Of a stretch of DNA of 64,000 nucleotides, positions 15,618 to 26,244 are shown one piece after another. The DNA is taken from contig CAWIZJ010000043.1 of assembly GCA_963840535.1 (NCBI GenBank), positions 372,001 through 436,000 on the forward strand, written 5' to 3'. Position numbers and translations under genes: made by a program. The notes under the pieces were generated by a model that worked only from the letters and a program-made list of their open reading frames with translations, had not been told where the DNA came from and did not search any database. Position 1 is the stretch's first letter; each line of letters starts with the position of its first letter. This stretch comes from VAZQ01 sp963840535 (GTDB lineage: Bacteria > Pseudomonadota > Alphaproteobacteria > Rhizobiales > Xanthobacteraceae).

Positions 15618-16688
15618 CTATCCGCCGCCCTTGGTCTCGGCCAGGAGCTTGCGCACGTAGTCCAGCTGCTCGGGCGGGGCGCCGGCGATGCGCTCGATCG
15701 CCTGCAGCACCTCCGCCCCGCCGATCGGGCTCACGTCCACCCGCATGCGCGCGGCATCCTCCAGATATCGCGGATCGCCGTGCACGGCGAGGAAGGCGCG
15801 CTGCAGCGCTTGGGCGCGCTCCGGCGGCACGTCCGGGGGCGCGGCGAACGGCCGCGACAGTGCATAGGGCAGCTCGGCGAGCTCGATCAGCTTGCGTGCG
15901 GCCTCGTTCTTGGCGAGCTCGCGCGCGGTCGGCACGTCCGGGAAATCCGGATGACGGGTCGCGCGCGCGAACTGCAGGAGCACGCGGTAGCCGCCGTCGG
16001 GCTTGAGCCATTCCGGCTTGACCGACCGGACCGACGACAAGTCGACGGTGCGCCCGTGCACCTCGCCGCGCTCCATGGCGAGGAAGATGGCGCCGCTGTC
16101 GGGATAGCCGACCACCTGCTTGAGGTGCAGCCCGATGGTATCGCGCAGGATGATCGGCACGTCGTTGCCGGTGGCGCCTTCGGCGGTGCCGCCGAGCACG
16201 AGCGGCGGGAGGTCCTGCCGGCGCGCCTCCTCGATCGACTTCACCGGCGCATCCTTGCGAACGATCAGGATATAGGCGTCGTTGACGAAGCTCGAGGAGG
16301 AGCCGAGCCACGTCAACTTGCGGGGATTGAACAGGACATTGGGATTGCTGCCGAGCAGCCCGACGAGCGGCATGTTGCGCGAGAACATGGCGATCGCGGT
16401 GCCGTCGCGCGGAGCGATATTGTAGAGGTAGTTGACGGCGCGCAGGCTGCCGGCGCCCGGCATGTTCTGCACCACCACGTTCGGATTGCCGGGAATGAAG
16501 CGGGGAAGGTGGCGCGCCAGCAGGCGGGCATAGACGTCGTAGCCGCCGCCCGGGCCATAACCGACGATCAGATTGACCTGTCGGGGCCGGTAGAACTCGG
16601 CGACCGCATCCGCCCGCGCTGGCGCCCGCGGCCCCCGCGAGCGCCATCGCAGGGCGGCGATGACCGACATTGTCCGACGCGTCAACAT
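15618..16688 (-). CDS. Bug/TctC-family periplasmic solute-binding protein
   Basis: About 356 aa. Bug proteins are high-affinity binding proteins for carboxylates and similar small molecules; classic members serve TctAB transporters, but most are orphans, as here. Recognisable blocks: VNLIVGYGPGGGYDVYARLL, NMPGAGSLRAVNYLY, APRDGTAIAMFSRNMPL, VVGYPDSGAIFLAMERGEVHG and DFPDVPTARELA. The ATG at 16688 is followed by RRTMSVIAAL, then a stretch rich in Arg and Pro instead of a hydrophobic core. Another frame supplies MALAGAAGAS at that point, so two compensating small indels probably disturb the signal peptide. The mature part is in one frame. Confidence 0.75.
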   Translation of the reverse strand: MLTRRTMSVIAALRWRSRGPRAPARADAVAEFYRPRQVNLIVGYGPGGGYDVYARLLARHLPRFIPGNPNVVVQNMPGAGSLRAVNYLYNIAPRDGTAIAMFSRNMPLVGLLGSNPNVLFNPRKLTWLGSSSSFVNDAYILIVRKDAPVKSIEEARRQDLPPLVLGGTAEGATGNDVPIILRDTIGLHLKQVVGYPDSGAIFLAMERGEVHGRTVDLSSVRSVKPEWLKPDGGYRVLLQFARATRHPDFPDVPTARELAKNEAARKLIELAELPYALSRPFAAPPDVPPERAQALQRAFLAVHGDPRYLEDAARMRVDVSPIGGAEVLQAIERIAGAPPEQLDYVRKLLAETKGGG

Positions 16689-16749
16689 TCGTCCTCCGGC
16701 CGGCACGGTAGCCGCTGCGCCGCGGATCAGCAATCATACACACCGAGTG

Positions 16750-17731
16750 CTACAGCCAACCGCGCAGGCGCACGACGGCGTAGGTCAGCGAGCGCCGAGA
16801 GCACCATCAATGCCAGCGCCCAGAGGTATCCCCAGGTCCATTCGAGCTCCGGCATGTGCCTGAAGTTCATGCCGTAGACGCTGGCCACCAGCACCGGCGG
16901 CGTCAGCAGCACGCCGACGATGGTCATGATGTTGATGGTGCGGCTCTGGAGGATGCCGATGAAGCCGACCGCGCCTTCCAGCATGAAGGCTGCGGTCGCG
17001 GACAGGTCCTCCTCGACCTGCGCCATCGCCCTCAGCTCGCGGTCGAACGACTTGAGCTTGGCGGCCGGGACGACTTCCGCTCACGCTCGCGCAACAGGGC
17101 GACATGCGGTGAAAGCTCGCGACACTGCGACGCAGCTTCAGCAGCACCTCGCGGCAATAGCCGAGCTCGGTGAGGATGCGCTCGAGCTGGCGGTTGCGGC
17201 GGCGCGGCGAGGCCTGGATCCGCGCCCGCAGCTGGCGCGCCACGCGGTGCTGGAACAGGGTTCCGTTCAGACGGTCGAGATTGCCGCCGACGCGATCGAG
17301 CGCGTCGGTGGTATGCTCGACGATCATATCGAGCAGAACCGGGAACGCATCGCGTCGAGCCCGCGCCGACGATCGTCCTCGCAGGCCGTGACCAGCCAGC
17401 CGAGGCCGCCGGCGCCGCCGTTGGTGACGGTGACGAGCGGTCCGCCGGTGACGAACGAGACGGTGACCAGCTGCGGCCGATGCTCGTCGAGCTCGGCGAG
17501 CAGCAGCGCGGTGAGCGTGAGCGAACCGGCGGATGTCCGCAGCGGGGTGGAGACCTGGAAGCGGGCCGGCGCCTCCGGAACGCGCAGCTCGATGCCGAGC
17601 GCCTGCTCGATCGCGGCCTGTTCCTCGGAGGTCGGCTCGTGCACGTCGATCCAGAAGGCGCCGGCGAGCGCCGCCGGGTCGGCGGATGCCGGCGCGAGCT
17701 TCCCGCCGGCGTTCGAATAGGCCTGCAGCAC
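16750..17731 (-). pseudogene. corA: CorA-type Mg2+/Co2+ transporter, frameshifted
   Basis: Minus-strand frames together give a whole CorA protein of about 325 aa. N-terminal cytosolic domain: FWIDVHEPTSEEQAAIEQAL from ATG 17731. Helical middle: LLDMIVEHTTDALDRVGGNL and then RQLERILTELGYCREVLLKL. C-terminal membrane part: TINIMTIVGVLLTPPVLVAS followed by the YGMNF selectivity motif near 16868 and a last helix. The natural stop is TAG at 16750-16752. At least four frame changes are needed (near 17390, 17100, 17040 and 16790). All key motifs are conserved, so this may be an intact gene in a poorly sequenced stretch. Confidence 0.75.
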
Positions 17732-17752
17732 GGGATGCTCCCTGGGCGGAGG

Positions 17753-18771
17753 TCACCTCGATCGCAGCCCGAACATGGCCTCCGCGTTCTTGTGGCAGAT
17801 CTTCTCCCGCTCCGCCGGCGAGAGATGATCGAGCAATTCCATCACCGCGATGGTCGAGCGGATATAGCCCCTGCCCTTCTCCTTGTCGAATGGGCAATCG
17901 GAGGCGAACAGCACGTGATCGGCGCCGAAGAACGAGATGCCGCAGATCGTGGGCGCGCGTGCGCCGGCGAGCGCGGTGTCGCCGTAGAAGTCCTTGAAGT
18001 AGTCGAACGGACGCTTGCGAAGCCGCTTGAGGATCGAGCGAATAGTCCTCGTCCGAGGTGCGCGCGCCGAGCTGGTCCCAGCTGTGCGCCACGCGACCCT
18101 CGAAATAGGGAATGATGCCGCCGAGATGGTGGGAGATCACCTTGAGGTCGGGGAACCGGTCCATGATGCCGGAGAACACCAGCCGCGCCAGCGCGGCGCC
18201 GGTCTCGAACGGCCAGCCGATCACGCTGCAGATCTCGTATTTCGACTTGTCCTCGGTGCGGTAGTCCGCCATCTCGCGGGTGCGGATCGGGTGCAGCAGG
18301 ATCGGCCGGCCCGATTTCTCGATGATCTCGTAGATCGGCAGGAACCGGTCCTGATCGATCGGCGCCCCGTCGACATTGGTGTGCAGCTGGATGGCGTTGG
18401 CGCCGTTGGCGAGCACGCGCTCGGCTTCCCGGGCGGCCGCCTCCGGCGCATTCATCGGCAGCGAGGCGGCGTAGCCGACGAAGCGGTCCGGGATACCTCG
18501 CCACGATCTCCGCCAGGCCGTCATTGCCGAGCCGCGCCCACTCCGGCGCCTGCTCGGGACCGGTGAGCCGATCGATCGCGGGCATGCCGAGACAGATCAC
18601 CTGCGTGTAGTCGGGAAAGGAATCGACCACCCGCAGCCGCTCCTCGATATCGTAGAGCGCCGGGATGCCGCGCATGCGCTTGCCGAGATCCTTCTGGCCG
18701 GCCGGCAAATCCAGCATCAGCTGGTAGATGCGCCGGGGAAAGAAATGATTGAATGCATCGATGTAGCGCAT
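17753..18771 (-). pseudogene. Amidohydrolase-2 family (ACMSD-like) enzyme, frameshifted
   Basis: About 339 aa when reassembled. Starts MRYIDAFNHFFPRRIYQLML at ATG 18771, continues KRMRGIPALYDIEERLRVVD, DRFVGYAASLPMN, PILLHPIRTREMADYRTED, SGIMDRFPDLKVISHHLGG, GISFFGADHVLFASDCPFD and ends at TGA 17753-17755. This is the PF04909 metal-dependent hydrolase/decarboxylase family (relatives of ACMSD and gamma-resorcylate decarboxylase). The IDAFNH start, LLHP, ISHHLGG and FASDCP elements carry metal ligands and the catalytic aspartate. Frameshifts near 18495 and 18045. The upstream binding-protein gene runs into it without a stop. Confidence 0.75.
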
Positions 18772-19858
18772 GGCACATGCGACTATCGCGACGGATCGAT
18801 CAATGGTCTTCTGGAACAGCTCCTGCCACTTGCGGGCCTGGTCGAGCATCATCACCGGATCGATCAGCCGGAGCGAGGCATTGCGCAGCGGGTTCTCGAT
18901 CTTGCGGCTGACCGTGACGAACTGCCGGCTGGCGAGCATGGGTTGCGCCTCGCCGATCAGGAAATCGTAGAACAGCACCGCCGCATGGGGATGCGGGGCG
19001 GTCCTCGCCAGTCCCGCAGCGAAGGCGCGGGCGATCGCAGGCGGTATCACGAAGGAATCGATCGGGGGGCCCTTGCGCTTGCCCTGCTCGGCGAGAAAGC
19101 CATACACGGTGAGCGCGAACGGAACCTCGCCTGCGGCCACCAGGTTGGTGAGCACGTTGTGCCCCTTGCGCACCGAGATGCCGTTGGTGGCGACGATCTC
19201 GCGGAACAGCCGCAGGCCCTGCGCCTCGCCCAGGTCCATGACCACCTGCGCGAACCAGTCGTAGTCCTCGGCCTCGATGGCGAGGCGGTCCCGCCATTCC
19301 GGCCGCAGCAGATCCTTCCAGGTCCTGGGCAGGCGATCCTTCGCGACCGCGTTGACGTTGTAGGCCTGCACGATGGTGTTGAGGAAGACCGCGGTCCACT
19401 GCCCGTGCGGGGAAAGCGCCTCCGGAACGAGATCGGCGAGCAGGGGCGATCTCACCTCCTGCAGCAGATCGTCGCGCGCGAGCGGCTCGAGCGCCGAGCT
19501 CGAGCCGGACATGATGTCGACCTCGGAGCGCCTCGCCTTGGCCTCTTTCAGCACGCGCTGCATGACGCTCTCGGAATCCGCCCGCCAGACCTTCACCTTC
19601 ACGCCGTACTTGCGGTCGAAGGCGGCGACCAGGAGCGCGATGTCCTCGGGCGGCATCGAGGAATAGAGACGTGAGCTCCTTCTCCTTCTTGGCCCCCTCG
19701 ATCAGCCGCTGCTCGCGATCGGGCCCCTGATAGGTGGCGATCTCCGCCACCCGGCTCGCCTGCGCGAGGGCAGACGGCGCCGCCGCAAGCAGCAGCACGA
19801 TCGCCAGCGCCGCTCTCCGGCAGCACCCGATCATGCGGGCCTGTCTCGTGCCGACCAT
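18772..19858 (-). pseudogene. Extracellular solute-binding protein (family 1, Fe3+/polyamine-type), frameshifted
   Basis: About 360 aa. A signal peptide (AALAIVLLLAAAPSALAQAS) from ATG 19858 is followed by VAEIATYQGPDREQRLIEGA; after a frameshift near 19668 it continues SSMPPEDIALLVAAFDRKYG, VDIMSGSSSALEPLARDDLL, WRDRLAIEAEDYDWFAQVVM and ends near LIDPVMMLDQARKWQELFQK. This is a type 2 periplasmic binding fold similar to AfuA/PotD proteins. No stop codon is reached before the start of the amidohydrolase gene, so the two are joined in one frame as sequenced. No permease or ATPase genes lie nearby. Confidence 0.7.
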
Positions 19859-19947
19859 GCCGGTCCTGCCCTGCGGTTGGTGACTCGCGCGAACCATGAC
19901 ACAATTCCGCGCGCGTTGTCAGCCCGCGCGCGCGCGAGAAGGCGGAC

Positions 19948-21139
19948 ATGAAGATCGTCAAGCTGGAGGACTTCCATGCCGACGGCGGCTGGGACACCTA
20001 TTCGTTCCTGAAGATCACCACCGACGAGGGGCTCTCCGGCTGGTCGGAGTACAACGAGAGCCGTCGTCGCGGGATGACCGCGCTGATCCACGGCCTGGGT
20101 GCGACCCTGATCGGCAAGGATCCGCGCGAGATCGCCAGGATCGAGGCATCGCTCTACGCCACCTCGCGGCCGACGGCGGGCGGGCTCTCGTCCCATGCCA
20201 TCGCCGCGATCGTGAACGGCTGCCTCGACATCAAGGGCAAGGCGCTGGGCGTGCCGGTGTACGAGCTGCTTGGGGGGCGCCGTGCGCGAGCGCATGCCGG
20301 TCTACTGGTCGCGCTGCGGGGTGTTGCGGGCGCGCTGTGCCGACCTGTTCGACGGCAGGCTGATCGACCGGCCGGCGGTGCGCAGCCTCGACGACCTCGA
20401 GGGAGCCGCACGCGAGGCGCGCGAGCGCGGCTTCAAGGCGATCAAGACCAACCTCCTGCTGTTCGACGACAAGGGCGGCCGGATGTTCGCGCCGGGCATG
20501 ACCGGCGCGGGGGCCGGCCATCCCGAGCTCAACCTCGGCGACGATATCCTGGATGCGTTGATCGCCCAGCTCTGCGCGCTGCGCGAGGGAGCGGGTCCGG
20601 GGGTGCGCCTGCTGGTCGATCTCAACTTCAACTACAAGCCCGAGGGGCTGCGCCGCATCGCCAAGGCGGTGGAGCCGTTCAATCTGCTCTGGCTGGAGAT
20701 GGACCTGCACGAGCCCAAGGCGTTGAGCCTCGTCCGGCAATCCACCACCACGCCGATCGGCTCGCTGGAGACGATCCTCGGGCGCCGCAGCCTCAAGCCC
20801 TACCTGGAGAGCCATGCGGTCGACGTGGCCATCATCGACGCCCAGTGGAACGGCCTGACCGAAGTCGGTCAGGATGGCGGCCATGGCCGACGCCTACGAG
20901 GTCAACGTCGCCTCGCACAATTTCAACGGTCCGCTCGCCAACATCATGAGCGCCCATTTCTGCGCCGCGATCCCCAATTTCCGCATCATGGAGTTCGATG
21001 CCGACGAGGTGCCGTGGAAGGCGAAGCTGATCACCAACCCGTACGTGATCGAGAACGGCGAGATGCTGCTTCCCGCCGGGGCGGGCTGGGGCACGGTGGT
21101 GAACGAGGCGATGGTGCGCGCGCATCCCGCAAGGCGTGA
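19948..21139 (+). pseudogene. Mandelate racemase/muconate-lactonizing (enolase superfamily) enzyme, frameshifted
   Basis: About 395 aa when frames are joined. Starts MKIVKLEDFHADGGWDTYSF; GWSEYNES and GGLSSHAIAAIVNGCLDIKG belong to the N-terminal capping domain. The barrel supplies KAIKTNLLLFD, the metal-ligand strand LLVDLNFNYKPEG, LLWLEMDLHEPKAL and NVASHNFNGPLANIMSAHFC. Frameshifts: one at a G6 run near 20275 (five Gs would restore the frame) and one near 20868. Members dehydrate or epimerise acid sugars and related acids; the substrate cannot be told. It is divergent from the binding-protein/amidohydrolase pair. Confidence 0.75.
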
Positions 21140-21219
21140 AATCGCGACACGCCACGCGCGGGGATTCGCAGCCGCGGCCGCGAGACGTCAGCGGGCAATC
21201 GCTCTGGTCAAGATCGCAC

Positions 21220-22305
21220 GGGTGGCGATGCGCTCGAACGACCTCGTTGTTCTCCATCGCCACCGTGCACTCGCCGCCGGACGGCTTCGCGGCAGCGCTC
21301 AGCACGCGCTGCCGCGCGCCGTCGAGATCGCTCGGATTGGCCACCCAGTGCGCTGCCCTTGCCGCCGCTCGCCACCACCAGGACCTTGGGCGTTGGCGCC
21401 GACAGATATTCCTCGACCAGGGGCCGCGCGGTGACGGATAGCTTGGCCCTGCTCAGCACCTGGTCGGCACGGGCGATATTGGTGTTCGGGAGCTGCTGAG
21501 CGCGCAGGAACAGATCGAGCGCACGCAGCCATCGCACGCGGCCGCCGAAATCGGCGAACAGGTTGTGTCCGTCGTGCACGATCGGCGGGACCATCCGCAG
21601 CTCCGCGCGCCCGCCGGCCTGCACATAGGCGCCGTGCATGCGGGTGACGAGCTCGGGAGGAAACAGGCTGTCGTTCTCCGCGTAGAGCCAGAGCGAGGGG
21701 ACGGACGAGCGGGCGCCGAAGGCCGCCATCGCCGCCACCAATGGTTCGCTGGCGCACACGCTGCCGTCGCCGCCGCGTGCGCCAGACCCCGCCGGATACG
21801 TTGACGACGGCCAGCAGTCCCGGCCGGCCGGCGCGCCGCCAGCGCCAGCACGGCAGCCGCCGCCGAGCGACTGGCCGACCGCGATGGCGCGCGATCCGTC
21901 GGCGTCCGGCCGCAGGGCCACGGCCGCAGTGCGGCATCGAGATCCTCGGCCTCGAGGTCGAAGCCGCGCACCAGGTCGCCGTTCTCGCACGACATGTAGG
22001 CGGCGCCGCGCGAAACGCCGGGAATGCCGTCGGACTGGCCATAGCCGCGCCGGATCACCGCCACCGCCAGCCAGCCGCGGGCGGCAAGATCGCGCGCCTG
22101 CGGCAGCATCATGTCGGCACGCAACTGCTGGTTCTCCGTCGCCTTGGCGTTCTTGCCGTGGGTGATCAGCGCAACCGGCAGCGCCGCTCCGCATTGGCCG
22201 GCCGCACCACCAGCGCTTCCAGGCGGTAGGGTCCCTTGTCGCCGTGCACGGCGAGAAACGTCCGCTCCTCGATCAGGTCGTCGGCGGCGCGGCCGTCGCC
22301 GGGCG
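21220..22305 (-). pseudogene. Dienelactone hydrolase-like alpha/beta hydrolase, frameshifted
   Basis: Fragments in three frames: FLAVHGDKGPYRLEALVVRP, PVALITHGKNAKATENQQLR, ARGWLAVAVIRRGYGQSDG, the nucleophile elbow IAVGQSLGG, then SLWLYAENDSLFPPELVTRM and VPPIVHDGHNLFADFGGR, which would supply the catalytic aspartate and histidine. A C-terminal cysteine-containing tail (KPSGGECTVAMENNEVV) follows. At least four frameshifts. Likely an exported serine hydrolase of unknown substrate. Exact ends are uncertain: about 21220 at the C terminus, and the boundary to the next frameshifted gene near 22305. Confidence 0.6.
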
Positions 22306-23004
22306 GTCCGGTCTCGTGCGCACCGGCGGCACAACCTCGATACGCGCTTCGGCCGGCGTTGCGCTCGGAGCGCGGTGGTCGCCGTCCGGCGTGGCGGCGG
22401 CGGCCTCGTTGCCGGCTCGGACGGCGCGAACGGATTGGCGGCCGGACGCCTGAGCGCCGCGAAGCAGGCATCGACCTCCGCCACCGCGAAGCCGAACGCG
22501 TCGACCGGAAGCTTGAACGTGGTCTGCGCCGTCCTTGACCTCGATCGCGCCCGCCGCGGCGAGCTTCTGCAGCAGCCCGACGGTCGGCGCCGAGCTCGAT
22601 CACCACCACCTTGGTGGAGACGACGACGGCAGTCGCGTCGCTCGGAATGCCGGGGCGGCGATCAGCTCGACGGGAAAGGTCGTCTGCGGCTTGAGCTCCC
22701 AGGCGTCGGAGCCGAGGCCGAGCCGGTAACCCGGCGCGCCGCGCACGAGAATGAACTGCAGCGCCGCGCCGTTGCCCGCGGCGCCTGGCAACCGCGCGCT
22801 CGGCGGTGCAGAACGGCCCGTTGCCGTGGCTCCACCCGGTCACGGTCCACGGCCCGGCCGTCCTCGGCCCGGACGCGACGGTCGGCCGGCGCCGGCGCAT
22901 TGGGCGCACCGGTCTGGGCGAGCACGGGGGCCGTCGGAAAGCGTGCATGCGAGGATCGCAGTCGCGGCGATCCCGCGGGTGAAGCTGCGATCCCTCGGTG
23001 ACAT
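22306..23004 (-). pseudogene. Exported hypothetical protein, frameshifted
   Basis: From ATG 23004 (MSPRDRSFTRGIAATAILAC, a signal peptide) several frames give GPWTVTGWSHGNGPFCTAER, LQFILVRGAPGYRLGLGSDA, WELKPQTTFPVELIAAPAFR, STKVVVIELGAD and FKLPVDAFGFAVAEVDACFA. The pattern of a W-x-V start, an FCTAER segment and a final cysteine resembles invasion-associated-locus-B-like periplasmic proteins, but I am not sure of the family. Frame changes occur about every 60-100 bp, the densest in the window. Confidence 0.45.
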
Positions 23005-23197
23005 GATTTCCTTCCCTGCCACAGGCCCTCGCCTGTTCCAGCAAGGATCGGTCATGCACCGTGCGCTTCGATGTGATTTGCGGTCACCGAACGGACGATT
23101 GCAGCGACCGGCGGGATGCGCACGGATCGTGATCGCCGTCACAGCGCGGGCGCTGCGCTTGACAGCGCCGCCGACCGGGCAAGGCGGCGGAAGCCGG

Positions 23198-23610
23198 CTA
23201 CCGGCTCGCCGGGGGGAAGGCCGCCTCGGCCAGAAACCGCTCGAGCTCGGCGTAATCGGCGGGCGCAATCGGATATCTGGTGCTGCCGTCGAACGCGCCG
23301 GCGAGGGTGCCCACGACGTCGACCTGCACGAACGGGACCGTCCGGCGGCGAGCCGGCCTCGAGGCTGCAGGTCACGACCGGGTGCGGCCCGAACACGTCA
23401 CCCTTGCAGACGATCTGCGAGGACGAGCGCAGATCTGATCCGGTAGAGCTTGTAGGAGTCCTGCTTTGCAGGAGCGTTGCGCTCGGGATCCTGGCCCTTG
23501 CGCCAGGACTTGATCCGGATCATCCCGCGGTCCGGCGCCGTCTTCTTCAACGTGATCTCGTAGTGCTTGCCGGCCGAGCTCTGCGAGCGGACGATCGCCG
23601 TCAGGTCCAT
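23198..23610 (-). pseudogene. Hypothetical protein, one frameshift
   Basis: About 137 aa from ATG 23610 (MDLTAIVRSQSSAGKHYEIT), through DRGMIRIKSWRKGQDPERNA and VFGPHPVVTCSLEAGSP, then after a frameshift near 23350 PFVQVDVVGTLAGAFDG, YPIAPADYAELERFLAEAAF and stop at 23198-23200. A longer start at 23697 is possible. Family not recognised. It lies between a Bug gene and the exported hypothetical protein, all on the minus strand. Confidence 0.5.
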
Positions 23611-23702
23611 GGGCTTCTCCGTGCAAGCGACGCCGATCACCGAAGGCTCGGGATCGTGCGTGCTCGCGATCGCCGGCTGAAGATGCCCGCGGAACACGGA
23701 GG

Positions 23703-24731
23703 CTACTTCGGCATGGTGTAGGCAGCGCGCACCTTCTCCAGCAGGTCCGGCGGAAGGCTGCTGACCTCGGCCACCAGCTTCTGCAGATCCTCGCCGCTGA
23801 TCGGATTGACGGCGAGCCGGGTCTTCTCGACCTCGGCGCGGAACTCGGGGTCGTCATGGTGGCGTCGAAGGCGCGGCGCAGCGCCGCGAGCCGATCGGCC
23901 GGAATGCCGGGGGTGGTGAAGAAGGCGGTGCCGACCTCGCTCGCATTCATGACCGCGCGCAGGATGGCCCGTTCCTCGTCGTTGCGCGCGAGCTCGACCG
24001 CGGTCGGAACGTCCGGCAGCTCGGCATGGCGGCGCAGCGCGTATTGCACCAGGATCGCCACGCTCTTGTCGCGGATCCAGTCGGGATGCGCGACCTTGAG
24101 CGCCACCCAGGAGGTCGAGTGCCCCTCCACCTCGCCGCGCTCAACCGCCAGCATGGCCTCGTTCGATCCGCGATAGCCCATGATCAGCTTGAACTTGGTT
24201 GCCGAGCACATTGTTGGTGACGGTGGGATAGATCGCCACCGTCGAGCCGGCACCGGTTCCCGACAGCGTGGCCTCGCGCTGCTGGGCATCGGCGAACGTC
24301 TTCACCGGCGAGGTCTTCCACATGAACACCATGTTGACCAGGCTGTCGACCCGCCCGACCCAGTTGAGCTCGGCGGTCTTGAAGCGTACGCCCTGCGAGC
24401 CGAGCTTCTCGTCGAGCGCCATGGTGGGCGCGCCGATGCCGATGACGGTGCCGTCCTTGGGCAGGACGTTGAAGATCTGGTTCACCGCCAGGAAGCTGCC
24501 GGCGCCGGGCATGTTCTTCGGCACCACGCCCGGCTTGCCGGGAACGTGCCTGCCGAGGTGGCGGGCGAGCAGCCGGCCCCAGACGTCGTTGCTGCCGCCG
24601 GGCGGATAGCCGATCACGAAGTCGATGGTCTTGCCGCGGTAGAACTCCTCGGGCGTCTGCGCCGGGGCCTCGGTGGCCAGGATGGCGGCGCAGCCGACCG
24701 CGGCCAGGCTCGCGCGTCGAAGCAGCTGCAA
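23703..24731 (-). pseudogene. Bug/TctC-family solute-binding protein, frameshifted
   Basis: About 342 aa. The TTG at 24731 lies 7 nt after AGGAG and is preferred over the ATG at 24758. A signal peptide ending ATEAPAQ is followed by EEFYRGKTIDFVIGYPPGGS, NMPGAGSFLAVNQIFNVLPK, then after a frameshift near 24195 KLIMGYRGSNEAMLAVERGE and AELPDVPTAVELARNDEER; a second shift near 23860 leads to the end AAYTMPK. Close in sequence to the Bug protein at 15618-16688, which suggests a paralogous pair. Orphan binding protein, ligand unknown. Confidence 0.7.
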
Positions 24732-25167
24732 GTTGGTTCTCCTCTTTCCTGTGCCCATGCTCCCGGCCCCGATGGACGCGGGAGCGGGCAGTATACGCAG
24801 TCCGCGCCGGCTTGGCTCCCCGCCCTCGTGTCCCGGGCGAGCGCAGCCCCTTCGTGTCCCGGGCGACCCCGGCGCCAGGCCGGGGGAGACCCGGGACCCC
24901 GTCCAAGTACGCACGAACGCGCGAGCGACGTGCATATCTCGGCCCCCAGGCCCGTGCCCGTAGCGTTGCCCTGGGTCCCGGCTCTCGCGCGCATAGCGCG
25001 TCGAAGACGCGCGTGAACGCGCTTTTGGCGCGCTCGGCCGGGAAACCCATGGATGCAGAATGTCCCATGAATTCGAAAGTCGGCCGGCGCGATCCTATTC
25101 CTGCTAACGATACGCGTGCGCATCATCTACCGCACCTGCGGAACAGTCGGGCGGCAGGAGTGCAGGA
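24732..25167 (+). repeat. Gene-free stretch with GC-rich direct repeats and small palindromes
   Basis: No gene is supported here. The direct repeat CGTGTCCCGGGCGA occurs near 24827-24840 and again near 24853-24866. A perfect palindrome GCGCGTC-GAA-GACGCGC lies at 24996-25012, beside further short GCGCG-type inverted repeats to about 25035. Such GC-rich intergenic repeats are common in Bradyrhizobium relatives. The stretch also holds the divergent start regions of the Bug gene and the SDR gene. Confidence 0.5.
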
Positions 25168-26244
25168 ATGGGAGAACGCAGGCAGGCCGTCGTGGTGGGA
25201 GCGCTCGGCGTCATCGGGCACTACATCGTCGAACGGCTGCTTGCGGAGCCCGACTGGTCCGTGATCGGGCTGTCCCGCCGCGGGGCGGCCCCTGCTCCGC
25301 GCTATCGCCACGTCCGCGTCGACCTCCTCGACCGCAGCGGAACCGCCGACACGCTCACGGACCTCTCGCAGGCGACGCACATCTTCTACGCCGCCTTTCA
25401 GCCTTCGACCGGAGCGGCCGCCGGCTACGCCTCCAACGTCGCTCCCAATCGCGACATGCTGGTCAACGCCGTGACCGCGATCGATCGGGCCTCGCGCGTG
25501 TTGCGCCGCGTCGTGCTGGTGACGGGCACCAAGTACTACGGCGCGCATCTCGGACCGTTCAGGACACCGGTGCGCGAGAACGATCCTCGCCACTTGCCGC
25601 CCAACTACTATTTCGATCAGATCGACTGGCTCACCGGATACCAGCGCGGCAAGCGCTGGGACTGGGTGGAGCTGCGGCCGCAGACGCTTTGCGGTTTCGC
25701 GCCGGGCACGCCGATGAAGTTCCTCGCTCCGGCAATCGCGGTCTATGCCGCCGTCAGCAAGGAGCTCGGGCTGCCGCTGCGCTTCCCCGGCAAGCCGGGA
25801 GCCTACGGGTCGATCTACCAGGTCACGGAGTCCGCGCACTTCGCCAACGCCGCGCTGTGGGCGGTCACCGAGCCGCGCTGCGGCCTGGAAGCGTTCAACA
25901 TCACCAACGGCGACTATTTCCGCTGGAGCAATCTGTGGCAGAAGCTCGCCGCTGTGTTCGACATGCCGGCGGGCGATCCGCAGACCATCAGCCTGACCGA
26001 GCATATGGCGGACAAGGAGCCGCTGTGGCGGGCCATGACGGAAAAATATGCGCTCGAGCCGCACGCCTACGATCGGCTGGCGGCCTGGCCGTTTGCCGAC
26101 TACGTCTTCGGCTGCGACTGGGACGTGATGTCGGACGTCACGAAATCCCGCCGCTTCGGCTTCCACGACGTGGTCGACAGCGAGGAGATGCTCGTGCGGC
26201 TGCTGCGCCGGTTCCGCGCGGAGCGGATCGTGCCGAGCTCAACG
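25168..26244 (+). CDS. NAD(P)-dependent SDR, PRISE (progesterone 5-beta-reductase/iridoid synthase)-like
   Basis: About 358 aa. Rossmann motif GALGVIG at residues 11-17, then GTKYYGAHLGPF, which fits the TG-x-K-x-Y motif of PRISE enone reductases, followed by FDQIDWLTGYQRGKRWDWVE, LRPQTLCGF, FNITNGDYFRWSN and DVMSDVTKSRRFGFHDVVDS. These reduce activated C=C bonds or act as epimerase-like SDRs; substrate unknown. The start at 25168 follows AGGAG. The natural stop is missing: the frame runs on past IVPS near 26240 through the antisense of the ParD gene and into the next gene to 27816. The end given is where homology stops. Confidence 0.7.
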
